Origin: Madurella fahalii
Taxonomy: Eukaryota; Ascomycota; Sordariomycetes; Sordariales
Assembly (NCBI GenBank): GCA_029876055.1
Contig: CM056876.1
Location: 3,782,001 to 3,846,000, forward strand
Direction of reading: 5' to 3'
Length of the DNA stretch: 64,000 nucleotides
This document shows, piece after piece, positions 45,759 to 56,582 of this stretch (the stretch's first letter is position 1; each line of letters begins with the position of its first letter). Made by a program: the position numbers and the translations under genes. The notes under the pieces were generated by a model. That model saw nothing but the letters and a program-made list of their open reading frames with translations. It was not told where the DNA came from and made no database searches.

Positions 45759-47794
45759 GCCAATGAAACACCGGACGGGAGGATTCATTCTACAGTTGCA
45801 CTATGCAGGCAGCGAGTAAGCTTTCGTCTCACGGCGAGAATATTCCCCATCTATACCAAGTAATATTTTGTCCGACGGGTCTCTGTCGTTGCCAAGTGCT
45901 AGTCCCGCCCTACCCACCTTGACCCTCCGTACTTTTCGCTGGCATTTGATACCATGAGTAGAGCTAGTTCATATCATTACTCACTATAGGCAGTGTAAAG
46001 CGTAGAGATCAAGACAGTTAAGGTGATAGTACCTAGCAAGAGGAGGTGGTGTGGTTTTTATTACTTGGGAATTACTGTAGTAACGCCCAGCGCCGACAAT
46101 AGCAAGTGAAAAGATGATACCTCAGGTAGCCAGTAGGTTACATGATAGTTTGGTGCCTATATCTAGTAATGTTGTTATGGTACCAGAGTTAGGTACCACG
46201 GTGGTGTTATTCAAATTCCCAATATCAGTACTACAGTCTGCAATACTGTGTCCGCCAGTGAAAATCTGGATTCTCTTAGGCTAAGCCCCAGCTTACTACG
46301 GTCCTCAGGATAGCAGCACGGGTGCATTCGGCTATTCTACGGACACTCTCGGGCTTTTGGATCGCATAGGAGATGGTAGCACGCAGGTTCTCAACCGTGT
46401 GTACGATTAGATTATACGCTTAATTCACCCACGGGATCTTGGGCGCAAACAATTGCGTCCAAAACCTACATAATCGTCGTGACCGCAAAGTTCGGCATAT
46501 ACATGGACTACCTACCCCCCCCCCATTCGATATCACGGCAATGACGCGGGGATCAAAACAGATGCAGCCTTCATCAACATGGTCTGCAGCAATTTTACCG
46601 ACACCGGGTGCACCAATAAGAATACGCGAATGCCACTGCCGGTTTGCGTCATACTCGCGGACCAGAGAACTGCACAGCAACATCTCCGGGAAGAGTTCAA
46701 ATCAGCCTCGAGGTAAGGTCGCACAGCTGTCATCCACGAGGGGAAGCAGCGTGTTTTTCTCTCTCTTTCAAATAATAAATCAACGCCACAAAAGTCTCAG
46801 AAACAACCGTGGATTGCACTTAGGGCAGCTACAGCCTAGAGGGGACAGCTCGATAGAAGTCTTGAATTGCGAAGCGACTAGCTAGGTATCAAACCAGAAC
46901 GCCCTGACCGGGCTTCCATAGCCGCTCGTTGCCGACTCCTGAGTATCAAATTGTAATCACAAAATAAGAAACCACCATTACTCACTGATAGTGGATAATG
47001 CCCTGCGAAAATGTCCTCTCGACATTAATTCACTAGCCTCCTGAGCGTGTAGAAACGCACACACTAGCGTAACAATAGTTGAACATGGATGAAATCGACT
47101 TCATATAAAGGGAGAAGCGGAACAGGAAGAGGGTCCAATCTGACAAAGGCGGAGGGGTGAATGAATGTGTCATAAAGCATGTAGTGAACACTGGACGAAG
47201 AAAAAAAGAAAAAAAAAAAAAAGACATACTATAACGCAATACCCTGCAAGACTTGTTCTCTTCTGTCAACACACGGTTCTAAGCGTGCAGGTCGCCATTT
47301 TTGTTGGCCTTGTTAGCTGTCTCAGTCTTGAGTTGCGAGATGTAATTACTCCGCGGCGAGTCAGTATTGAATATGAAGATTCAGAAACTCGACATTTTCA
47401 CCCTTTCTCCTGGAACGAAAGGTGCCGGGGGGCCTTGTTTCGAGGACGGAGCCACTACTTGCTAGTGAGCTTCTTGACACTATGATGGCCTTCTCTCTAA
47501 ATGAGGGTATGAATAAGATAGGAAGCATGAATAACACGGAAGTTCGATAGACAGGGGGTCAATAAGATAGGAGGTTCGATCAGATAAAACAAGAAATTCA
47601 ACAAGTTGAGAAGTATGAGAGGAAAACGAAAATAAGCCAAAAAATAGAGATTAAGATAGAACGATAGAAAGAGTGTCCATAAGAAAGAGATGGAGAAAAT
47701 AAGTGTCAGCGCCGCACGAGATAAAAAAAACAATAAAACAAAGAGAGCACGCAAACAAGCCTGAAATGACCATTTCCCATCCTGTCTCACCATA
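45759..47794. other. Intergenic stretch
   Basis: AT-rich; no gene is called. It contains a poly-A tract (47203-47223) and, at 47510-47760, a purine-rich stretch that is probably the 3' flank of the next minus-strand gene. A minus-strand frame at 46420-46683 has a GAPGVGK string but nothing else of an ATPase. Confidence 0.45.
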
Positions 47795-49180
47795 TCAATG
47801 CTCCTCCCGCTTCTCCTCACCATCGCCGCCAACCAACAATCTCTCAGCCATCCTCTCCAATACCAATTCTTTCCAAACCTCCACCTTCCTATTTTCACTC
47901 CCCTCCTCCAACCCCTTCCCCTCGACATCAACGTAATTGCAAACCAGGTCATCACCTTCCTCCGCCCACCATGCCTTCAACTCCCTCACCAAAACCCACG
48001 CACTCTCCGGATCCGCCAGACCAGGCATCACCGTGCCGGGAAACACCACATCCCAAATCGCGCGGTACCGCTCCGGCTCCCCCGGGCGCCCCGCATGCTG
48101 CCGTCCGTGCTGCTGCGGGTCCGGCTGCTCCGGCGCGGAGGGCCTGTTGTCCTCCAGTGCCAGCAACCTATCCACCTGCTCCTCGGTCAGGCCGCCGACC
48201 ACGGGCGGTGCGGCGGTCAGGGTGCAGGACCGTGCCACGATGTGTCTGTCGCAGGCGGCGTGCGAGAGAAAGGTCTGCCCGCACACCGGGCAGTAGGGAG
48301 GGCGGCGGTGGTGGGTAGAGAGATGGCGGATGACAGATGTCGGGGCGGAGAATTCGTGCCGATAGCATCGGAAGTGGGACTGCGGATTTTGTAGGAGGTA
48401 GGGGCAGGGGAATGGCGGAGTGGGACTCTGGGGTTTCGTCGTGGGAGACGGGCAGGTACCGCCGCGGTCCCCTGCGGCGCGTGGCGAGCGGTGCGGAAGT
48501 GCGGTGCTGGTGTCGCTAAGGGCGGTATCGCTTGCTTCCGAGTCAGTAGTGGCTTGCGCTCTCTCGTCTTGTTCGGGGGCGAGTCCGTACGGGCTTGTGG
48601 GGAGACAGGGGCGTTTAGCTGGGCGTGCGGTGGCTAGGAACGGGCATGGTTCCTCGCTCCGTTTCTTGCCGCCCCTGGGAAGGTGGGAGTTGAGATGGGG
48701 AAGCCAGAGGGATAATCTAGCAATACCAAGACGTGCCATGTCGTCTGTCCTCTTTTCATCGTTGAGGCCTAGAGTAGTGGTGTCGTTCAGGTTGGGTCCA
48801 AAGGCGCGATATGCGGTGCCGCTGTCAGGGCCGGACTCTCCGATTTTGATACGACCCTGGGTGTTGGCCATCGGTATGGCGTCCCAATGGCGGATTAGGC
48901 CTGAATGCATCAGTGATGGGCTCTTGGAAGATAGTGTTATCGGCAACCCCCCAATGGTCCAGGTGATAAGAGGATCGCTTTCGCTTGGGCTAATGAAATT
49001 GTTGTTGTCAGAAATAGGTTCTGGTGCCCGTGGCGGCATCGGGGATGGTCTGAGAAAAGCCCTCCCGCAAATGTCTCGGCCAAATATGTACGTATAATTG
49101 TCGACAGAAAGATAAAACGACTCAAGTCTGAAACGTTGAGAGGCCCGATTCAACCTCCCCCTGTAGTGGAAGATGCCCAT
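47795..49180 (-). CDS. C2H2-like zinc-finger protein, paralogue 1
   Basis: One minus-strand frame of 461 residues starts at an ATG at 49180; a second in-frame Met at residue 48 (MPPRAPEP) is an alternative start. The N-terminal half is Ser/Pro/Thr-rich and likely disordered, with a Lys/Arg cluster near 170. Around residue 290-350 lie two atypical zinc-binding units: C-x12-C-x13-H-x4-H, then YCPVCGQTF with C-x2-C-x12-H-x5-C. A helical segment with AIWDVVFPGT follows, a feature shared with the paralogue at 53702. The unit spacing and the FPG motif mark a fungal C2H2-like family of unknown function, presumably nuclear. No intron is needed. The C-terminus is acidic, then rich in Glu/Arg. Confidence 0.82.
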   Translation of the reverse strand: MGIFHYRGRLNRASQRFRLESFYLSVDNYTYIFGRDICGRAFLRPSPMPPRAPEPISDNNNFISPSESDPLITWTIGGLPITLSSKSPSLMHSGLIRHWDAIPMANTQGRIKIGESGPDSGTAYRAFGPNLNDTTTLGLNDEKRTDDMARLGIARLSLWLPHLNSHLPRGGKKRSEEPCPFLATARPAKRPCLPTSPYGLAPEQDERAQATTDSEASDTALSDTSTALPHRSPRAAGDRGGTCPSPTTKPQSPTPPFPCPYLLQNPQSHFRCYRHEFSAPTSVIRHLSTHHRRPPYCPVCGQTFLSHAACDRHIVARSCTLTAAPPVVGGLTEEQVDRLLALEDNRPSAPEQPDPQQHGRQHAGRPGEPERYRAIWDVVFPGTVMPGLADPESAWVLVRELKAWWAEEGDDLVCNYVDVEGKGLEEGSENRKVEVWKELVLERMAERLLVGGDGEEKREEH

Positions 49181-50317
49181 GAAGAATTCCGAGCTCGCAG
49201 GTTCGTGCGCCCAAAAGTTCCGCCAGTGATAACACCCTCCCAGCTTTGTGTACCGGGTTCTGAGTGGCTATGATGCATGGATATGGCTAAGGTAGTTGTG
49301 ATGCCAAACGTCGGCCTTGTCCGGGCATAACAGGTTTCGCCATTTGCTTTATATCTATTCCGTCCCGGAGAATATCCATTTCATTTTGTTTGATAGTGTA
49401 AATGCCAAGTTCCAGCGGACATGTGGAAGACTGCATAAGGATGACGGTGTCTTCATTGCGCAAAACGAATGGCACAACGGTGCACCAATAGGATGATCGT
49501 ATCGGGTGCTCTTGGTGATGCACCGACGCTTGTTCCCGTCTCTTTAAGGAACTTTGTTATACCTTAATAATCGGTTACTTAACGTGTGAACGAGGTACTG
49601 AAATGTATAGATTTGCGTCTTGGCACTCATTACGTTCATTCATTGGTCAAATCCCGTCTCGCCAAGAATGTGTCCACTTTCACAGTTGAAGGGATTTCTT
49701 TGGGTGACTCCTTGCCGGAATTCACAAGGTTTCAGGTACCACAGTACTATATATCCACGCCTCAGTGCCACCTGAGAAACAGGCATCGTCATAAGACCGC
49801 GGCTAACCCGCAATCACACGAATCACGCAGTTGTGTTGCCTTCCCCTGAGCCAGACTTCCAACGGCGGTCTGGTGCGGGAGCTTGTGGTATCGCCTGCAG
49901 GCCTCTTTTGGACCGTCTCTCGGTCAATGCAAGGCATGTTATTGCATTCCGGGGTAGGATAGAAGGCGCCCGGGCCTAGGTACCTAGTTACCAACGGATT
50001 TCCAGCTAGCCTTAGCTCCCTCAATACTGGATAATTAGGCACCTATGTCCCTTTGACATCCCTAGGAGCAGTGTTTACTACACTTATACCTAGCAGAGGA
50101 GCAAGCGCAGTTCATCACTTTAGGCATCTCCATTAGCCGCGCCCGGGCGCTAGATGTATCGTCATGCTAGTACACGTGCATGCATTCAGCTGGAAATCAT
50201 GTCATAACAAGCTGACTAAAAGATTCGCCTTGGGCTCGGAAAGACGTTTTGCTAATTCCTTCACTGCCGCTTGGATAGGAGCTAATGTGGTAGCCAAGTA
50301 ATGTATGCAGATTCTTT

Positions 50318-50360
50318 GCGACGCAATACCCTGCGTTGACATGGCACTATGACGCGCTAT
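50318..50360 (+). repeat. Short dispersed repeat, copy 1
   Basis: ATACCCTGCGTTGAC and its flanks (TTCTTT..CGACGC before, GGCACT after) recur at 61528-61568. A shorter, weaker match (CGCAATACCCTGC) is at 47236-47248. Confidence 0.55.
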
Positions 50361-50881
50361 CTCGATGGACACTATAATATCCGTCTCTCGGACTAAGCAT
50401 ATGCCTGAGAAAACAGACCTCTCAAACAGGCTGTCTTCTGCAGAAACTTAATGTGACAAGGACTGATGGTTCATGGCTTGGATCAAAGACATCAATTCAG
50501 TGTAATAATCTTCGATAGCGTTGAGGAATTCTTCTTCCTTCAGCAGGCTAATCCTAGTAGTTCTGATACCCAAGATAGGTCCTACAATGGTCTTGATAAG
50601 TACCTTAGGCTTGGCTTGCTCAACTATACGACCTATCACGGACAACGAAGTCCCGCGCTGGCTGTTGTTGTAATACATGACCTGATTCCAAGTTACCTGG
50701 CACGGGACGTCTAGAATCCTCTATGGATATCCAATCCTTGCAGCAGAGCTTGCGTAACCCTGCTAGCTGGGCGCCTAGTCTTCCAATGGGCGTTCTCCAT
50801 GATATGCCCGTGTGACACTTAACCTTTACTTTTACCCCACAGGCCGAATGGGTCGACATGCCAGTCGAGTTGGAAGGAAAT

Positions 50882-50923
50882 ACATACGAGAGAAGACATA
50901 CGAGAGAAGGCATACAAGAGGGG
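50882..50923. repeat. 14-bp tandem repeat
   Basis: Three consecutive units close to ACATACGAGAGAAG, the third diverged; a fourth partial unit lies at 50954-50967. Confidence 0.6.
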
Positions 50924-51154
50924 ATATAGAAGATAAGACCTGCAAGTGAAATGACATACGAGAGCAGGAAAAGAAAAGATGGAAAAAGATGTCCGTAATG
51001 GAGGGCAGCTCCTTGCAGCATGGCCGAGGTTCGGGCTAATCCAGCGGCAAGTGGCCGGGCTTGAGGACTACCTGCGCGACCCTGAGCGCTGACATCGGAC
51101 TATAACGTGTGATCTGTATAGGAGAGAGAATGGGCATGCTCCGTGCTTGATTCT

Positions 51155-51973
51155 TCAGCATGTGGCAAAGTCGATTGTCCTTGTGTGGCCAAAAGCCGGT
51201 ACGGCGCAAGTGTCGCTGTGGATGAACTCGTCAAAGACCGAGTCGGGGAAACTGCCATCCCCCGCCTCGGGATAAGTCGAAGGTACAAGATCCGGAAGAT
51301 CAAGAGGCTCTTGATTACCCGATTCGGTTTCCAATGAGACGGATTCTGGGCATCCTTGGGGTATCGGAGGTTCCGTGAGTCCCGAGCGGTTGGATCTGGC
51401 TGCCGCCTGTTCCTTTCTATCGATCCATTGCCGGAAATCGTCGAGAAGACGGGCAAAGTGTTCGTGGAGCACTTGCGGTTGTTCAGGTTCAAGGGATTGT
51501 GAAAGGCGGAATGGGTGACCCTCGGCGGCATAAGTCTGGATGTAGTCCTGAGCCATGTTGGTGCTTCCGGTCTCTGCGATAGCAGGGTCGACACAATGAG
51601 GCGAACGGGGGAGGGGTGCTTGTAGTCCGAACAGGGCTTGATACCTCGCATACCATCGCTTTTCGTATGCAGTTGTCGCATTCCCTATATCGGCCTCCCG
51701 CAGGTGTGTGGTGAGCAGGGCGGTCATCTGGTCTTGAGTTAGGCCGGGGTGCTCGAACGATCTCGGCTCGCAGCCCCCGTTTCGAATATGGGCATCCCTC
51801 CGCCCATGTACGTTGTCCCCTTCAAAGACCTGGCCGCATATAGGACAGTGAATCGGTTGTTGATGGCTCCGCTTAAGGTGGTTCGTGATGTCGGCGAGCC
51901 TCTCGGGCCGAAACCGGTGTCTCCGGCAATCGTGATACAGAAAGGGATTCCATTTGTAAAGGTAGCAAGCCAA
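51155..51973 (-). CDS. C2H2-like protein, paralogue 2; 5' end unresolved, perhaps broken
   Basis: This frame carries the same zinc units as its neighbours: C-x12-C-x15-H-x4-H (CYLYKWNPFLYHDC..HLKRSH), then HCPICGQVF with a C-x2-C..H-x5-C end. It continues for about 200 residues with RWYARYQALF where the paralogues have the IW..FPG segment. There is no ATG upstream of the first Cys in this frame; 51973 is a TTG. The expected basic N-terminus (MGEPKNGRPKRVRF, from an ATG at 52089) is in another frame, offset near 51975. A one-base indel there would join the two, and I see no credible intron. It is either a recent pseudogene or a gene with an unseen first exon. The C-terminus is acidic and Pro-rich. 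Confidence 0.6.
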   Translation of the reverse strand: MACYLYKWNPFLYHDCRRHRFRPERLADITNHLKRSHQQPIHCPICGQVFEGDNVHGRRDAHIRNGGCEPRSFEHPGLTQDQMTALLTTHLREADIGNATTAYEKRWYARYQALFGLQAPLPRSPHCVDPAIAETGSTNMAQDYIQTYAAEGHPFRLSQSLEPEQPQVLHEHFARLLDDFRQWIDRKEQAAARSNRSGLTEPPIPQGCPESVSLETESGNQEPLDLPDLVPSTYPEAGDGSFPDSVFDEFIHSDTCAVPAFGHTRTIDFATC

Positions 51974-52089
51974 TCTGATCTGCTCGGGTCCACTGGGGGG
52001 CTCTCTTCCTTGCCTTTGTGGTCCCGGGATGTGGTCGGGCGGGGTGAAAACCGGACTCTTTTGGGCCGACCGTTCTTGGGCTCACCCAT

Positions 52090-53701
52090 CTGGTGCGTGC
52101 AGGAATATGCGAGAGCGATTGAGCCTACGCTTGCTGAAGCTTGGCTTGATGTATTCGTAGGCTACAAGGGAGTATTAGCCACGGGCTTGCAAACAATCGA
52201 GATGTGACCCAGACCATAATAACAACGTACTCGCTGCATCCGGCCGCTACACAGGGATGTTGTAGAGCCCTGCGATCGGTTCAACGGGCGACTATTGGAA
52301 TCCACCACAATAGCATCAGTCGATACTAACTGCTATGTGGCTGTCCCTCCGGCTTCGTTTGTCCTCCTAGATGAGTTTGTGTTCGCCTAAATGAAGGTGT
52401 AATAGATGTCGTTCAATTTCATTAGGGAGACTCGGAGATCATCTTTCACATGTGGGGGAAGCCGGGGCTGGTGTAAAGTTGCGTAAACGGATGTGCGACC
52501 CACGGTGGTTCGCATAGGCATTCGGAAGCCCAGCAGCTTTGCTGTGTGATAGGTTCATCTGGGGACGTTACCAGATAGCCATTGCCTCCCCTGCTTACCT
52601 ACTAGTACTCACCTACACAGCCGGAGTGATCCCAGCATGGTCAAGTGCCCGAGGTGTAAAACCTGGGAATGCGTACAGGTACTGATCGGCGTGTTCGGTT
52701 GTAGGCGCATCCGCCATGCGATGGCAAGATGCAGTAATTGTGTCAAGTGTTTGAAGGCTATAAAGGTCAATGCTAGGGATGCATCTATGTCTATTCGCAG
52801 CTGTTATTCCAATTCCTCTCGGCCTACTGGCACACCATCATCACATCGAGGATGAGCGGGGCATCAACCACAACGAGCAGCGGCCAGAGGTACGCAACGC
52901 CGTTCTATAAGCGACTCACTGCTTTGTCCTAACAAGCCATCTTTGGAATAGCTTGGCGCCCGCCGCAGCCACCTTGACATCTGTTCGGCTGAGTCTGTGG
53001 CAGCAAGATCCCTCCCCCCCATAAACCACGCACGTCTGAACACCGACTCCAGAGCTCGGTCGCCGCAGAGTTGCCTCGAGAAGAAGAAGGGGGAAGCGCT
53101 GGCCACCTTGACCCAGTTGGGTAAGACGTTTCAGCCATGACTGGCCGATCCAGTTGGCAGCTATGCATGTCCGATGACAGGGGTTGGAAAGCAGGAAAAC
53201 GTATGTTATCTAAACATACACAGGAGGAGCAAAGAGAGTGGCAGCCTGCAGTTGGATATTATGGTGAATAGAAAGTTTGCAGCCCCACAACAACATGCAA
53301 TCCCAATTGAGCCCTCGGCAGCTGCAACAAACTCCCTCTACTGTATCCAGAGTGTAGCTCTTGTTTCACGTTGTTGAGGTAGCCCGTAACTTTTGTTATC
53401 AGAGCACTGCTACACACAATGTGTTGGCACTTGGCAGTTGCCTCGTTTCCGGTTTGTGGAGGGGGGGTTGCGCGGTTTTCGCTGCGCCACGCGCTCCAGG
53501 CGAACCCAAAACTACGTCTACACAACCCGTGTAAAATGCTTTCTGTGTAAAGCTCGGCACCCGATTTCCTCGCTTAAGTCCGAGTCAATACATGCATGAA
53601 GTACATAAGGTACCTTAGGTATACCAGTCAATCTGATGCGCTTTGCCCCCTGTTTTCCAGCCAAGACTGCCTCTCCAGCTGCCTTTCAACGCACATCGAC
53701 C
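52090..53701. other. Intergenic between divergent C2H2 paralogues 2 and 3
   Basis: No supported gene. A plus-strand frame at 52637-52855 has paired CxxC motifs (CPRC, CSNC) but no other support. Confidence 0.45.
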
Positions 53702-54892
53702 ATGCCCCGACCTCGGGAGACGCGAACACGCACGTTGCCACCGAAACCCGCGGCCGCCCCGAAAACTAGAAAGCTCGCCGCCAATCCACCATCCTTGCCT
53801 ACTCTCGCGCCCCAGACCCAGACCGACAGCAATCCATGGTTGTCTTCTCAAGGAACCGTCACGGCAGACGCTAGTATTGTTGGGCCTGGGCGGCGACGAC
53901 AGGCAGACCACGCAGCAGAAGATATAGCAAGGAAGAAAAGGCGACTTCATTCAGGTGCCATATCTCCTTCTCCTTCGCCGCCACCGCCGCCATCCCAGCC
54001 AGCCAGGCAAGCCAAGAAACTTCTACTCGCTTGCCCATTCCACAAGAGAGACCCCGAAGTATACCACGAATGCCACAGGTATGAGCTCAGCCGAGTGAAA
54101 GATGTGAGACAGCACCTCAAAAGGAAGCACAATCGCCCCATATACTGTGCTCGGTGCTACAAGATATTCAGCTCGGCAGAATCCCTCGAGGGTCATGAAC
54201 GAAGCATTCAGCCATGTGCGCTTCGGAGCGGCCCTCCGCCCGGATGCATTTCCAAGCAGCAATGGGAGAACGCGGTGGAGCAATATCTGAGCCGAGGAAA
54301 GCCTGTCGAGGAGCAGTGGATGGACATTTGGGATAGTCTCTTTCCCGGCACCCAGCGACCTCTGTCGCCATACTCGGATAGTCCTCTCGAAGAGGTGTGC
54401 GCTCGGCTCCGCGCCTTCTGGTCCAACAACCGCCTTGAAATCACCGCGAAGGCCATGGGACGGACCTTCCCAGGGAGCTGTCCAGATAACGCCGCCCTCG
54501 TTTTTGGTCGATTTGTAGAATGTTTTCTGGGCGAGTTTGAGGCCCAGACGGCAGGGCGGAAATGGTCTCCTTCAGACGCTTTTTCATGCGGAGCGGCATG
54601 GGAAGACACTGCAAGTACGGCTTCCACGGCCGTGGGGATCCCTGAGGACCGGGATCATTACGGCAAATCTCCCGGTCAGGCAACGGTCTGGTTTCCGGAG
54701 GCGAGCTCGGAGGCATCCTCCCTCTCCTCTTCACCACTTTACGGCACCATTACGGGCGGGATCAGCCCACCTTGGGCTAAAACATGCGAATTTGACTTTC
54801 ACTGGGCTATAGATGAACTAGGGTCGTGGACAGCATCGCCCTTTGATAGCTCTTCACTAGTGGATAGCCCGACTGAATTCTCATGGTTATAG
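53702..54892 (+). CDS. C2H2-like zinc-finger protein, paralogue 3
   Basis: 396 residues from the ATG at 53702, which has A at -3; an in-frame ATG at 53636 would add 22 residues but has a weaker context. The N-terminal 110 residues are Pro/Arg/Thr-rich with a likely nuclear signal (RKKRR). Zinc units follow at about 125-185: C-x12-C-x13-H-x4-H (CPFHKRDPEVYHEC..HLKRKH), then YCARCYKIF with C-x2-C-x12-H-x6-C. Next comes MDIWDSLFPGTQRP, matching paralogue 1, and a helical stretch to about 280. The C-terminal 110 residues are Ser-rich and acidic, as in an activation region. It is transcribed away from paralogue 2. No intron is needed. DNA binding is an inference from the fingers. Confidence 0.82.
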   Translation: MPRPRETRTRTLPPKPAAAPKTRKLAANPPSLPTLAPQTQTDSNPWLSSQGTVTADASIVGPGRRRQADHAAEDIARKKRRLHSGAISPSPSPPPPPSQPARQAKKLLLACPFHKRDPEVYHECHRYELSRVKDVRQHLKRKHNRPIYCARCYKIFSSAESLEGHERSIQPCALRSGPPPGCISKQQWENAVEQYLSRGKPVEEQWMDIWDSLFPGTQRPLSPYSDSPLEEVCARLRAFWSNNRLEITAKAMGRTFPGSCPDNAALVFGRFVECFLGEFEAQTAGRKWSPSDAFSCGAAWEDTASTASTAVGIPEDRDHYGKSPGQATVWFPEASSEASSLSSSPLYGTITGGISPPWAKTCEFDFHWAIDELGSWTASPFDSSSLVDSPTEFSWL

Positions 54893-56582
54893 ACCGTGAT
54901 AGCGTGATGGAACATTCACATGGGTTATTGGAAACCGGAGGGGAGGGTCCTGTGAGGCATTCACGGAGCTAGCGGTGGCGATAGACAACGAATTCAAAAG
55001 CTCCGGGTTCGCAAATCCAATCAAGTGTGCGCATAGTTATTTAGGTAGTTCGGGTACATCTGGTCGGCGGTCCTCATGTAGTTTAAAGGTTAACTAAAGG
55101 CGGATTCAATGTTTAATATCCGAATACCCCTAATCAAACACTCTTGATTCGACAGCGAAGAGCCTCGTCGGCGTCAATGTGAATTCAGAAGAAGCGGGCG
55201 GGTGCCGTCGGCCACAGTCTATCAGATTGATAGCCAGAAGGCTTTTGGGTCAAAGCCTTAAAAGGGAGTGGATAGCGGGAACAATTTCCTGGAAATGTTC
55301 GGCGCAAGTTGGGAGACCGGAAAGTGGATTGGCTCTAGCGAGCTGGCCGTTAACGAATCGAGAACGGATGCTTGTGTACTTGTGTTTACGTATGAAGCAT
55401 GCTGGTGTTATGGTAACAGGGAATGGGTGATATCGGATCTCTGAAGGGAAAGGCTTCGGGTGAATGTTGTTTGCTGCGCTGAGACTTCGAACTCGGCCTT
55501 GAGGCGTAGAGCATATGTTGAAACGGCGGAACGATTCTGGACGTAGGAAATATGGTTGTTCTTATTGGGGCAAGGTTTCCATAACAAGCGGAGTTGAAGG
55601 AATCTGGGATTCGGGTAGAATGGTGGACCATCAGAACGCCACGATCTCGAGCAACCGGATTTCAGACCAAACGGGCTTTGATTATCCACTGGGCTATAGA
55701 TCCCGAGAAGATCTGATCCGTTACCCTCTCCCTCAATTTGGAGCCATAGCTGATGAGCCCATAGGGGCTGCCGGAAACTTCATGCCTATAATCTGAGCTC
55801 CGACTCGTACTGCTGTGGTGTGGCCGCGGTGTCAACCCATTATACCAACTATAGTTGGCAGAGGAAAAGAAGCGCTCCCATTGCTCTGCTGGATCCTGGG
55901 TAAAAAAAAGCTTCGCGGCTTTGTCGGCGGCGTAGTCCGGCTGGTGGAGTGTCCGCAGTTCCAGACGTCTCCGTTCATCCTGATCTGCTGATGATACGCA
56001 GTCTTGGACAGTGAAACGACTGAAAGGAACTGATGTTGTCTCAAAGGATGGTACTTTTGTGGAATTCAGTCCTACTATGGGAGGAATTCCACGTTCCCGG
56101 ATTAATAGAAATAGGTTTCCACAACCGATTCAAGTCCTGGGAGGGAATCATACTTACCTTAAGTTATCCGGAATACCAAACGTGATAGGATGGGAAGATT
56201 GATTCGTACGCTCCCTACAAAATATGCTGCGCCAGATGCGTGACTTGTTTATATTGCACTAAATCCGCCGGTCTAACAATGTCTGAGCCAGGTAGCTATT
56301 GAATCCCTCCTTGCTCCAAGCTTCTTGCCAGCTCATTTGCACAGATTCTGCCGGGAGTGTCTTTTAGTTCCTTCAGGTAATCGAATCGTTCCGTCATTTT
56401 GCAGCGGCATCTAGCTCAAACTACATTCAAAGAACACTGATCAAAGTTAACTTCATCGATGCGCAACGCAACCGTAACAGAAATGGGGAGGAAGTAAATA
56501 AATTAAACCTCCCGCTGCCCTGCAGGCGCAACACCACTCCCAGGCCAGGCCCAGAATTACATTGAACAAGCTGCCGGCACAA
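54893..56582. other. Intergenic, convergent 3' flanks
   Basis: About 1.7 kb between the C2H2 gene and the MARVEL-type gene. Short frames (55179-55796, 56011-56202) overlap on both strands and show no family motif. Confidence 0.5.

Larger units (their letters stand above)
49181..51154. other. Intergenic between C2H2 paralogues 1 and 2
   Basis: About 2 kb. It holds one copy of a short dispersed repeat (50318-50360) and a short tandem repeat (50882-50923). No gene is seen. Confidence 0.45.

Noticed and set aside
46420..46683. Minus-strand frame with a GAPGVGK P-loop-like string
   Set aside because: Seven residues match a Walker A, but the following Ser/Thr, Walker B and any fold context are missing.
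48420..49097. Plus-strand frame of 225 codons opposite C2H2 paralogue 1
   Set aside because: Shadow of the C2H2 gene; the zinc motifs are on the minus strand.
52637..52855. 72-codon Cys-rich frame with two CxxC pairs
   Set aside because: Too short, without promoter, splice or family support; it may be chance.
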